From contig JBEHWI010000009.1 of NCBI GenBank assembly GCA_040217815.1, positions 35,419 to 99,418 on the forward strand: a stretch of DNA of 64,000 nt. The letters run 5' to 3'. Source of the stretch: UBA5314 sp040217815. GTDB lineage: Bacteria; Bacillota; Syntrophomonadia; Syntrophomonadales; Syntrophomonadaceae. The stretch's first letter is position 1, and each line of letters begins with the position of its first letter. Under the pieces are notes generated by a model. It made no database searches. It was given only the letters and a program-made list of their open reading frames with translations, and had not been told where the DNA came from. Below, in pieces: positions 9,299 through 16,624 of the stretch. The position numbers and the translations under genes were made by a program.

Positions 9299-9327
9299 AT
9301 AGTGTACCCCCCCTACCTATTTGTCAA
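9299..9327 (-). promoter_or_regulatory. Promoter and candidate CsoR operator of the copper operon
   Basis: Read on the minus strand, TTGACA (complement of 9322-9327) is followed by a 17-base spacer and a weak -10, CACTAT (9299-9304). The spacer contains GGTAGGGGGGGTAC, a G-tract flanked by GTA, similar to known CsoR operators. Binding there would block polymerase. The -35 is clear; the -10 and operator limits are inferred. Confidence 0.6.
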
Positions 9328-9502
9328 CCATTTTCACCCTTTTCCTTATAAATTATGGCGAAATGCTGGTCCCCATGCTTAAGGCGCAATTTTGGGCCTG
9401 GATTAAACAATAGGGTATAATATGGACAATCTAATAATTAGGATTGACAGGTTACTAAAACCTGACTTTTGTAACTGGGAGTGATTAACGACGAAGTCGC
9501 GG

Positions 9503-10645
9503 GTGGCACTGATGTCCTGTGATGAATATAAAACCGACCTGCTGCGCGAAGTCCTTGAAAAGGGGCTGAATCTGGTTGGGGGCCGGGAGTTGTTTCGCCC
9601 CGGAGAAAAAATCCTCTTAAAGCCTAATCTATTGGCCGCGGATCCACCGGAACGGGCTGTAACCACTCATCCTGAGGTGTTCCGGGCGGTGGCGCAAGTT
9701 CTTCAGGATTGCGGGGTAAAGCTTGTTTTTGGGGATTCGCCCGGTATAGGAAGCCTGCCCCGGGTGGCCAGGAAGGCCGGTCTTTTGGACGCAGCCCGGG
9801 AACTGGGCATAGAAATGGCCGATTTCACATCGACCGTACCTCTGCACTCATCGGAAGCCACCCAAAATCGCAATTTCTTGGTAGCCGCCGGAGTTTTGGC
9901 CTGTGATGGCCTGGTCAGTCTGCCCAAGCTAAAAACCCATGGATTAATGCGTATGACCGGAGCGGTAAAAAACCAGTTCGGCTGTATACCAGGTCTCTTG
10001 AAAGGGGAATTTCACCTTAAGCTGCCCGATCAAGGCGACTTTGCCCGCATGCTGGTCGATTTGAACCTGGCTTTGAAGCCGCGTCTTTATATTTTGGATG
10101 GCATTGTGGCCATGGAGGGCAACGGACCGCGCGGCGGACAGCCCCGCCAGGTGGGGATCTTAGCCATTTCCACTGATCCGGTTGCCCTGGACGCAACCGT
10201 CTGCCGCCTGCTGGGCCTGGAGCCCCGGAGTATTCCCACCATAGTTATTGGCGATGAGGCCGGTTTGGGTAAAAGCTCACCGGAAGAGATTGAGATATTG
10301 GGCGATTTTCGATGGCCCGGACAAAGGCTTCATTTTGCAACCGCCCACCCGCCAGGCAGCCTGACCGCCCAGGCCGGCCGCTTGCGGCAGAGTATTGTTC
10401 CCCGGCCGGTGATTGACAAGAACCGCTGCCAGTACTGCGGGATATGTGCTTCATGCTGCCCGGTCAAGCCATCCGCATTGAACTGGCAGGGGCCCGATTC
10501 GCTGCCCACCTATGATTACCAACGCTGCCTGCGCTGTTATTGCTGCCAGGAGATGTGTCCGGAAGGCGCCATATCGCTCTATGTCCCGCTGCCAGGTCGC
10601 ATCCTTAACGGCTTGCGCCCCAGGGAAGCAAAGAAGGGAACCTGA
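9503..10645 (+). CDS. DUF362 protein with C-terminal double [4Fe-4S] ferredoxin domain
   Basis: Residues 1-290 match the DUF362 pattern (KILLKPNLL, FGDSPGIGS, SLPKLKTHGLMRMTGAVKN), and two CxxCxxCxxxCP clusters follow in the last 80 residues, so the protein probably binds two [4Fe-4S] clusters. DUF362 proteins are widespread in anaerobes with no settled function. The start is uncertain: GTG 9503 gives the family-like N terminus VALMSCDEY, but the nearest GGGAG is some 20 bases upstream and the frame is closed by TGA at 9482-9484. The protease gene begins two bases after the stop, so the two are in one transcript. Confidence 0.85.
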   Translation: MALMSCDEYKTDLLREVLEKGLNLVGGRELFRPGEKILLKPNLLAADPPERAVTTHPEVFRAVAQVLQDCGVKLVFGDSPGIGSLPRVARKAGLLDAARELGIEMADFTSTVPLHSSEATQNRNFLVAAGVLACDGLVSLPKLKTHGLMRMTGAVKNQFGCIPGLLKGEFHLKLPDQGDFARMLVDLNLALKPRLYILDGIVAMEGNGPRGGQPRQVGILAISTDPVALDATVCRLLGLEPRSIPTIVIGDEAGLGKSSPEEIEILGDFRWPGQRLHFATAHPPGSLTAQAGRLRQSIVPRPVIDKNRCQYCGICASCCPVKPSALNWQGPDSLPTYDYQRCLRCYCCQEMCPEGAISLYVPLPGRILNGLRPREAKKGT

Positions 10646-10646
10646 A

Positions 10647-11456
10647 ATGCCGCCAGAAGATTGGGACCTGAACCGAGAAAGGAATTCTGCCGTAGAAAAC
10701 CAGCTGCCTGACGACGACTCTTTAGCCACTGTTCAAGATGAGAAACGCCGTTCGCTGGTGCGGCGCTTTATGGCCCTCATTTGCCTGTTTGCTTTTTTGG
10801 GCTTGATCCTGGCCAATCTAAATACCCTGCTGGGAGATCTTCCTCCTTACTTGCAGCAGTTCCACTCTTTGAGTTCAGAGGAAATTGTGAAGAAGTCTCG
10901 TCCAGCAGTGGTAAAGGTTCTGGCCTTTAACGCCTTACCGGGGAGCGTTGCCGCATCTCCCCGTCAGGGCACCGGCTTCAATATCGATCCTCGGGGCTTG
11001 ATAATTACCAACCGACATGTACTGGAAAACTGCCAGGAGGTGCGCGTCGTTTTTTCCGATGGAAGCTCCTATCCCAGCAATCAATTCAAGTTCGTGGGCG
11101 ACCGGGATTTAGCCCTGGTTCGTTTAAACACCAGGGATCTACCGATCCTTGCTGCTGATTATTCACGCCTGCCTGCAGCCGGGGAGCTTTTAACCATTGT
11201 CGGAGATCCTAAAGGGTATCAGGGAATACCGGTTCAGGGCAGCCTGGCCGGTTACACAACCGGAGAGGGCGGCAGTTCTGGAGTGATGGTGATTCGAGCC
11301 AACATAGCTCCCGGCAACAGCGGCAGTCCGGTGCTGGATTTTAAGGGCCAGGTAGTAGGAGTGGTCTTTGCCATGACCGACTCAGGGCCAAGTAGCATGG
11401 CCCTGGCTATCCCCCTGGCTGGAATCGCCAGCAACCTGCAGTGGACATCCTTTTAA
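10647..11456 (+). CDS. Membrane-anchored trypsin-like serine protease (HtrA-like, no PDZ)
   Basis: A 269-residue S1C-type protease. A charged cytosolic N terminus of about 40 residues precedes one membrane helix (FMALICLFAFLGLILANL), placing the catalytic domain outside. The triad is visible: H in ITNRHVLENC, D in DRDLALVRL and S in APGNSGSPVLD. There is no PDZ domain, unlike DegP/HtrA, which suggests a specialised or short-substrate protease. The frame is open further upstream, but DUF362 ends at 10645 and ATG 10647 has AAGAAGGGAA ahead of it, so that is the likely start. It may act in envelope quality control. Confidence 0.85.
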   Translation: MPPEDWDLNRERNSAVENQLPDDDSLATVQDEKRRSLVRRFMALICLFAFLGLILANLNTLLGDLPPYLQQFHSLSSEEIVKKSRPAVVKVLAFNALPGSVAASPRQGTGFNIDPRGLIITNRHVLENCQEVRVVFSDGSSYPSNQFKFVGDRDLALVRLNTRDLPILAADYSRLPAAGELLTIVGDPKGYQGIPVQGSLAGYTTGEGGSSGVMVIRANIAPGNSGSPVLDFKGQVVGVVFAMTDSGPSSMALAIPLAGIASNLQWTSF

Positions 11457-11490
11457 CACATCTATGGATCTATTGTACCCAACTGCCACT

Positions 11491-11519
11491 TTATTACTGG
11501 ATAGGTTAACAAGTATAAT
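11491..11519 (+). promoter_or_regulatory. Possible promoter of the DUF350/ATP-grasp operon
   Basis: A perfect -10 TATAAT at 11514-11519 lies 17 bases after the poor -35 TTATTA. It sits between the protease stop and the DUF350 ribosome binding site. Only the -10 is convincing. Confidence 0.35.
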
Positions 11520-11552
11520 AAGGGTAGTATTTACTAGGAGGGGTTGAGCGTA

Positions 11553-11981
11553 TTGAACATTATTGGAATGGTTACTAGCTTTTCGGGTATGAATTCCTAC
11601 CTTGCCACGGGTGTGTGCTACCTGGCCGGACTGGCAGTTGTGCTGGTCGGTGTTCTGATTTTCTCCGTAATCACCAATTACAATGACCTGCAGGAAATTC
11701 AAAAGGGCAATGTTGCTGCAGCTCTCGCCAGTGGAGGTCTTATTCTGGGACTCGCCAATATCCTGCGCTTTGCTATTTTAGCCAACAGCTCCCTGACCGG
11801 AGTGTTGATCTGGGGCGGGGTAGGCATAGCAGGCATGCTGGTAGGATGGTTCCTTTTCGATATAGGCACCCCCCAATTTAAAACCTCTGATGAAATAAAA
11901 AAGGACAACCGCGCTGTAGGCGTAATAGTGTTCGCTGCTTTTATGGCTATTTCATATATTGTGGGAGCAAGCATCAGTTAG
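11553..11981 (+). CDS. DUF350 (YjfL-like) integral membrane protein
   Basis: A 142-residue protein with about four predicted membrane helices and the DUF350 look (SGGLILGLANILRF; a second similar segment toward the end). E. coli YjfL is a DUF350 protein encoded beside YjfC, an ATP-grasp homologue of glutathionylspermidine synthase, and the same partnership is seen here. Function is unknown. TTG 11553 is chosen because AGGAGGGG at 11536-11543 lies nine bases before it; TTG 11544 would be only one base away. First gene of a six-gene operon with short gaps. Confidence 0.75.
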   Translation: MNIIGMVTSFSGMNSYLATGVCYLAGLAVVLVGVLIFSVITNYNDLQEIQKGNVAAALASGGLILGLANILRFAILANSSLTGVLIWGGVGIAGMLVGWFLFDIGTPQFKTSDEIKKDNRAVGVIVFAAFMAISYIVGASIS

Positions 11982-11994
11982 GAGAGGATAACTC

Positions 11995-12171
11995 TTGAAG
12001 ATTTATATATATGCCACCATTGACGACTGGAACCGCTCGGAAACCGATTATGTATTCAGCGGCAATATAATGCGTTATGATAACGGTGTCGTCATTATCA
12101 GGGATGAGGAGGGCAACCAGCAGTATATCAATCTCAACCGGGTTTTCTGCCTGGTAGAGGCCAATGAATAA
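11995..12171 (+). CDS. 58-residue small protein in the ATP-grasp operon
   Basis: A short frame from TTG 11995, with GGAGAGG seven bases upstream, to TAA 12169-12171. The translation begins MKIYIYATIDDWNRSE and ends NRVFCLVEANE. Alternating hydrophobic and polar residues suggest an all-beta small barrel. It overlaps the next gene by eight bases (TGAATAA), and it fills an otherwise empty 180-base gap, so it is very likely translated. I do not recognise the family. Confidence 0.75.
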   Translation: MKIYIYATIDDWNRSETDYVFSGNIMRYDNGVVIIRDEEGNQQYINLNRVFCLVEANE

Positions 12172-12835
12172 CGAGGCCGGTCAGCCTGGCACATTGCATG
12201 AAATAAACTTTCGCAGTCTTTATGAGCGCTGGGCTGAAGGGTCCGGTCCTTTTACCTGTTTTTTCAGCAAATCCAATTTCGTATCATTAAAACACTATCC
12301 GGACTTTTCTTTAAGGCAGCCCAAACTGCAAACCAGCCGTTTGTTTCGCCTGGTTGGGCCCTCATTGCAGAACGCCGGGCCAGCGCACCTGGCTATTATT
12401 GATATTCCTGCCCGGGCCGGAATCCGGTTGGCCTGTTTACTGCAAAACCGTTTGCAGATAAAGCCGATTTTGACCTTTTTATGCCCCCTCCATCCTCACG
12501 GGCTGGTCGGCGGCAACGACTATGTCAATGACCTGGCTGTATATGGACTGGCACTGAAACCGGTTGAAGCAAAGGGATTCGCCTTTATTTTGGACAGCCG
12601 GCGCTATCGCACCCGGGTCAGTCAGAGGACTCTTAAAGACCGGTTTAACAACCAGTACGAACTGGGACCTGACAATTTACCCGGTGTTGATATGTTGAAT
12701 GCACTGGCCATTTCACGGGTGAGCTTTTATCACCTGGAACCAGCCATGGAGGATGCGGCAGCTTATGTCCATCATCTCAGACAGAACAATATTGAGCTTG
12801 ATGAATTAATAATACCTAAAACTGACCTGCAATAA
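12164..12835 (+). CDS. Unknown cytosolic protein of the ATP-grasp operon
   Basis: A 223-residue protein with no signal peptide or membrane helix. The middle (about residues 75-145) has alternating strands and helices, including AIIDIPARAGIRLACLLQ and FAFILDSRRYRTR, suggesting an alpha/beta fold. I see no known catalytic motif. ATG 12164 overlaps the 58-residue gene by eight bases, implying translational coupling. Its place between the small protein and the YgiB-like protein implies a role with the ATP-grasp enzyme. Function unknown. Confidence 0.7.
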   Translation: MNNEAGQPGTLHEINFRSLYERWAEGSGPFTCFFSKSNFVSLKHYPDFSLRQPKLQTSRLFRLVGPSLQNAGPAHLAIIDIPARAGIRLACLLQNRLQIKPILTFLCPLHPHGLVGGNDYVNDLAVYGLALKPVEAKGFAFILDSRRYRTRVSQRTLKDRFNNQYELGPDNLPGVDMLNALAISRVSFYHLEPAMEDAAAYVHHLRQNNIELDELIIPKTDLQ

Positions 12836-12889
12836 GGTAAAATGGTTGGGGAATCTGAGCACTTTCAGGTTTAAATAGGGAGGTTTTGT

Positions 12890-13294
12890 ATGGCCGGGAA
12901 AAAAGAAAACCATAAGGAAAAGGAAATTTTAGAATTAATAAAACACCATCCAGCCAACAAGGCGCTGGCCTTAAGTTTTGCTGTTGCTCTGGTGTTTGCC
13001 AATGTAGCCGATACTACTACCACTCTGGCTGCCGATCCCAAGAACATGTCCAAGCAAAACCTGGTCCTGGAAAAAGAAAAGGAAAAAGAGGCCAAAGAAG
13101 CTGAACGCGAATGGGAACAGGACGAAGAACAGGGCTACAGCTATTACAATACGGGCTCCGGATATTACTACCGCCCGTGGATATACACCGGCTCTTCCTA
13201 TAATTCGCGTCGGGCCACCTGGGGGTCCAGCACCGCAACTAAAAAATCTTCGGTGGGAGGCTATTCCATCTCCAAAGGCGGAGCAACAGGTTAA
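12890..13294 (+). CDS. YgiB/DUF1190-like exported or membrane-anchored small protein
   Basis: 134 residues. A Lys/Glu-rich start is followed by one hydrophobic segment (about 24-47, ending near LAAD), a highly charged Glu/Lys coiled-coil-like stretch (about 58-85), and a Tyr/Ser/Gly-rich tail (YSYYNTGSGYYY, then GGYSISKGGATG at the end). That layout resembles YgiB/YjfM, whose genes pair with the ATP-grasp proteins YgiC/YjfC in E. coli; the next gene here is of that ATP-grasp family. The Gly-rich tail could be the substrate of the ligase, which is inference only. ATG 12890 follows AGGGAGG. Confidence 0.65.
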   Translation: MAGKKENHKEKEILELIKHHPANKALALSFAVALVFANVADTTTTLAADPKNMSKQNLVLEKEKEKEAKEAEREWEQDEEQGYSYYNTGSGYYYRPWIYTGSSYNSRRATWGSSTATKKSSVGGYSISKGGATG

Positions 13295-13311
13295 AGAGTG
13301 GAGCAGGCCTG

Positions 13312-15774
13312 ATGAAACAGGAAGATTTGATCGCTTCTTTCAATTTTAATTATTATCTGCCCAGTTCGCCACGGGATCTGGAATTATTCGCCCCCCAGGC
13401 TTCCTACCTGGAGCCTGTGGTTTTTCATAAAATGGTAGATTCTGGCGCCGTACTCTACCGCCTGGTCGAGCGCCTGGTTCATGAGTACCTTGAGAACCCC
13501 GGTCTTCATCCTGCCCTGATACTGCCCGATTTTCCGTTTAAGGAGCATGTATTAGGGCTGGACTGTAAACTGCGGCCCTTCTTTTGGGTCCGCTATGACG
13601 CCTTCGAAAGAGCGGGAGGCGGCGTCTTCTTTTCCGAGTTCAACTACGATAAACCTTCCCTGCAGAGGGAAATCATCATATCTGATCTATTTAATCCGGA
13701 GGGCAATCCCAATCGCGGGTTTGCCGACCAGTTCAGGCAGGGGATAAGCGATTTATGGGCCAAATACGGCAATGGAGCAAAACAGCCGAAGGTTGGAATG
13801 CTGTTTGATCCCAACCACTATGATGAAGCCCACCTGGCCTATTTATTTGCCGATCTTTTAACCCCCCTGGGATACCCCTGCAGGTTTGTTGGCGGCCGTA
13901 ATCTTCGTTTAACGGGGCAAAATCTGACCGCTTTCGGGGAGCCTTTGGACCTGGTTCTACACCAGTACCCAACCGAATTCAGCCACGAAATAAACAACTA
14001 CCCCGATCTTTTGAAACTATACGAGCATGGGTTGATTCTAATACTTAACGACCCGCGGGCCATTATTCCCCAGGCCAAAAGCTTCTTCGCTTACCTGTGG
14101 GATCTTTTACATAAGCACCCTCAGGTGTTGAGTGATGAGGAAAAGGCGGCCATAAGGGAGACCATACCCTACACCCGGATGTTTACGCCCGGGGATGCCG
14201 GAGAACTTCTGGCCAACCGGGAGCAGTGGGTTGTAAAATCAGTGTTCGGACGGTACAGCGAATCGGTTTACATAGGAGCCATGATGAACGACCGCGAATG
14301 GCAGGAAACCGTAAACTACGTAACCTTGTCGGACGTTCCCCATATCATGCAGGAATTCGTTCCCATAAAACGCCGGGTGGTGCCCTGCTACAATGGGAGG
14401 GAGTTCGAAAACGCAGTGGGGTTCGGCAATTATGGTATATATTTCACCTGCGGCGAGTTTTCCGGGACCTGTGTGCGCTGGTCGACCGATTATTTGAGCC
14501 ATGATGACACGGTCTGGTTTACCCCGGTCGGGGTGCGGCCAGCCGCTCCCGAACCTATTAAAATCCAAACTCTTACGCCGGGTGAATTGGAGCACCGCAA
14601 CCGGTGGCGGGAAACCGCTCTTAAGGCCGCGTTTCAATACGATTATACCCGGGTCTATACCGGAGAATGGGAGTCTTTTGCCATAGACCCGGTCGTATTG
14701 ACTTCATCGCTCTATAATGAGCTGGCCGGGGCTACCGAAGCGCTGGCCCGGGTGTTTTTAAAAACCAGAATTGTGGTCCAGCAAAACTTTAATATATTGG
14801 GACCTTTACTGGGTATACCGGAGCGGCTGGGCCCAATGATGCAAAACGATTCTTTTCCCTGGCTGACCTTTTTCGGCCGTCTGGATTGGGCTGTTGACCG
14901 CGAAGGCCGCCTGTGTCTGCTGGAATTGAATACCGACACCCCCGGGGGCCTTGAGGCGATCGGCCTGAACCGTTTGACAGCTCCTTATTGCCCCGGTTTA
15001 AAAGACCCCAACCAGGGATTGGCGGGGCTCATAGCCGGCAAGTTCTCTGAATATAATAATACTCTTACTCGCCCGGTAAGGACCCTGGGCATGGTAGCCT
15101 GCGCCGGGGATGAGGAAGACTGGTCAATTCTGCGCCAGATGGGTACCATTCTGGAACCTCGGGTTGAAAGGCTGGTCTATGGCGATATTAGTGGCCTGCA
15201 CGGTCAGGGCGGGGCCCTTATGCTTGACGGTAACAAGCTGGACGGCCTTTTTCGCTACTATCCGCTGGATTGGCTGGCCGAAGACAGGCACGGCCAGCCT
15301 TTACTGGCCGGCTTGTCCAAAATTTCCGGCTTAAACCCGCCCTGCGCGCTGATATCACAGAGCAAGGCTTTTTTAGCCCTGGTTTGGCAGCTGCTGCAGG
15401 AGGATTTTTATACCCCGGGTGAGAAAGAATTGATTGAAAGGTATTTAGTCCCTACCTACCTTTCCTGGCCGGGCCGCCCCTGTATAATTAAACCTTACCT
15501 GGAAAGGGAAGGGCAGGGGGTGCTGTTCTCAAAGGGTATGAGTAGGGAAGAGCTTAAAGTTCTTAATGATAAAAATATGGTATACCAGGAACTGGTTGAC
15601 ATCAAAGCTCTTGGTATAGAGTCCTATACCAGTTACAACCGGAGTTACCAGGTAGTCTATCCGATTTTGGGAGCCTTTCTGGTTGCCGATCAGTTTGCCG
15701 GTCTGTACACCAGATTGGGAGCTCGAATAACCGACCGCTATGCCGTAGTCGGACCTACATTTGTTGAGGAGTGA
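13312..15774 (+). CDS. Tandem glutathionylspermidine synthase-like ATP-grasp protein (two fused copies)
   Basis: At 820 residues this is about twice the length of E. coli YgiC/YjfC (near 386). Two copies of the fold can be seen. Copy 1: SEFNYDKP (E109, N111, D113), VVKSVFGRYSESVYIG (K309) and QEFVP (348). Copy 2: LELNTDTPGG (E538, N540, D542), IIKPYLEREGQGVLFS (K727) and YQELVD (759). In this family the ExNxD acidic residues bind Mg-ATP and the lysine contacts phosphates, so both halves may bind ATP; copy 2 is closer to the family consensus. Expected chemistry is ATP-dependent amide formation between a carboxylate and an amine or peptide. It starts at ATG 13312, 17 bases after the YgiB-like gene. 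Substrate unknown. Confidence 0.85.
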   Translation: MKQEDLIASFNFNYYLPSSPRDLELFAPQASYLEPVVFHKMVDSGAVLYRLVERLVHEYLENPGLHPALILPDFPFKEHVLGLDCKLRPFFWVRYDAFERAGGGVFFSEFNYDKPSLQREIIISDLFNPEGNPNRGFADQFRQGISDLWAKYGNGAKQPKVGMLFDPNHYDEAHLAYLFADLLTPLGYPCRFVGGRNLRLTGQNLTAFGEPLDLVLHQYPTEFSHEINNYPDLLKLYEHGLILILNDPRAIIPQAKSFFAYLWDLLHKHPQVLSDEEKAAIRETIPYTRMFTPGDAGELLANREQWVVKSVFGRYSESVYIGAMMNDREWQETVNYVTLSDVPHIMQEFVPIKRRVVPCYNGREFENAVGFGNYGIYFTCGEFSGTCVRWSTDYLSHDDTVWFTPVGVRPAAPEPIKIQTLTPGELEHRNRWRETALKAAFQYDYTRVYTGEWESFAIDPVVLTSSLYNELAGATEALARVFLKTRIVVQQNFNILGPLLGIPERLGPMMQNDSFPWLTFFGRLDWAVDREGRLCLLELNTDTPGGLEAIGLNRLTAPYCPGLKDPNQGLAGLIAGKFSEYNNTLTRPVRTLGMVACAGDEEDWSILRQMGTILEPRVERLVYGDISGLHGQGGALMLDGNKLDGLFRYYPLDWLAEDRHGQPLLAGLSKISGLNPPCALISQSKAFLALVWQLLQEDFYTPGEKELIERYLVPTYLSWPGRPCIIKPYLEREGQGVLFSKGMSREELKVLNDKNMVYQELVDIKALGIESYTSYNRSYQVVYPILGAFLVADQFAGLYTRLGARITDRYAVVGPTFVEE

Positions 15775-15779
15775 GAAGC

Positions 15780-16427
15780 ATGAGTAATGAGGCGAGTAAA
15801 AAGAAGTATTTTATTGTGGGCGGAATCCTGGTGGGCTTGGCCGCTGTTATTGGCATCTTGGTATGGGTTGCATCGTCATCAGGAGAAAAAGACATGTACA
15901 ACACCACCGAAGTACGAGTTGTAACTGGTTCCGTTATTAGTAAAGAGATTGAAAACAGCAATTACTATCTTGGGGTGGATGTCCCCGGATCACCGGATTC
16001 TCCCTATTATATTTCTACTACTCCCGAATTTTACAATTCCTCAACCACAGGTCAAACCGTAGGTATCGTTATTGGAAGCGTCGACAATTATAAAGTAAAG
16101 ACCAGCAGTGACAAAAAACAGTTAAGTATCAAATATTCCTCCAGCACCTGGGAAGGACTGTCTTTATATCCAAGCTTTGATCAGGCCCTTAAGGAAAACA
16201 ATATTGTTTCCTTTACTACCAATGCCAGTTTGTATCAGCGTATTCATTCCCTGGATGGACGCTATTTCTTCCTTATGGATGCCGGCGGTAAAAAGGTTAT
16301 GACTGAGGTCACCAAAGAATACTATGACCGCTTTACTCCGGCCACCGCCCAGCCTAATTCGTTTGAACTCGCCTTTGAAGGGTATGGAGATTACAACCAC
16401 GTGTCAGGCATAGTCAACCCCAAATAG
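15780..16427 (+). CDS. Membrane-anchored extracytoplasmic protein of the ATP-grasp operon
   Basis: A 215-residue protein. The N terminus has Lys residues and one membrane helix (about residues 10-32, YFIVGGILVGLAAVIGILVW), then a Ser/Thr/Tyr-rich domain of mostly beta character outside the membrane. No known motif is recognised. ATG 15780 is preferred: AGGAG at 15767-15771 lies eight bases upstream, and the GTG at 15771 overlaps the stop of the ATP-grasp gene. It is the last gene before the terminator at 16467, so it belongs to this operon. Confidence 0.75.
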   Translation: MSNEASKKKYFIVGGILVGLAAVIGILVWVASSSGEKDMYNTTEVRVVTGSVISKEIENSNYYLGVDVPGSPDSPYYISTTPEFYNSSTTGQTVGIVIGSVDNYKVKTSSDKKQLSIKYSSSTWEGLSLYPSFDQALKENNIVSFTTNASLYQRIHSLDGRYFFLMDAGGKKVMTEVTKEYYDRFTPATAQPNSFELAFEGYGDYNHVSGIVNPK

Positions 16428-16449
16428 ACAGTCGGCCGTTTAACAATGT

Positions 16450-16522
16450 GAATATCTGCGATATACAAAAAACCCCGGTTGGTTGGTGTGTTTTAATACA
16501 CGCCTCACTCAGCGGGGTTTTC
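16450..16522 (+). terminator. Terminator of the ATP-grasp operon, inside a repeat-like element
   Basis: AAAACCCCG and CGGGGTTTT pair around an inner hairpin (GGTGTGT/ATACACGCC), followed by TCT. Upstream at 16450-16460 is GAATATCTGCG, which also precedes a similar nested hairpin at 20145-20216. Confidence 0.75.
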
Positions 16523-16624
16523 TCACGATTATCAAAAGCCAACCTAGTATCCTATTGGTGTTTGTTAGGCCAGCCGGTATATCTCTGGTATAATATATCC
16601 AATTCTAATTGAGGGGACGTTCTT

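Noticed and set aside
16612..16623. GGGGACGTTCTT before the AarF-like gene as another REP copy
   Set aside because: Only a short match without a second arm; GAGGGGA is explained as the ribosome binding site.
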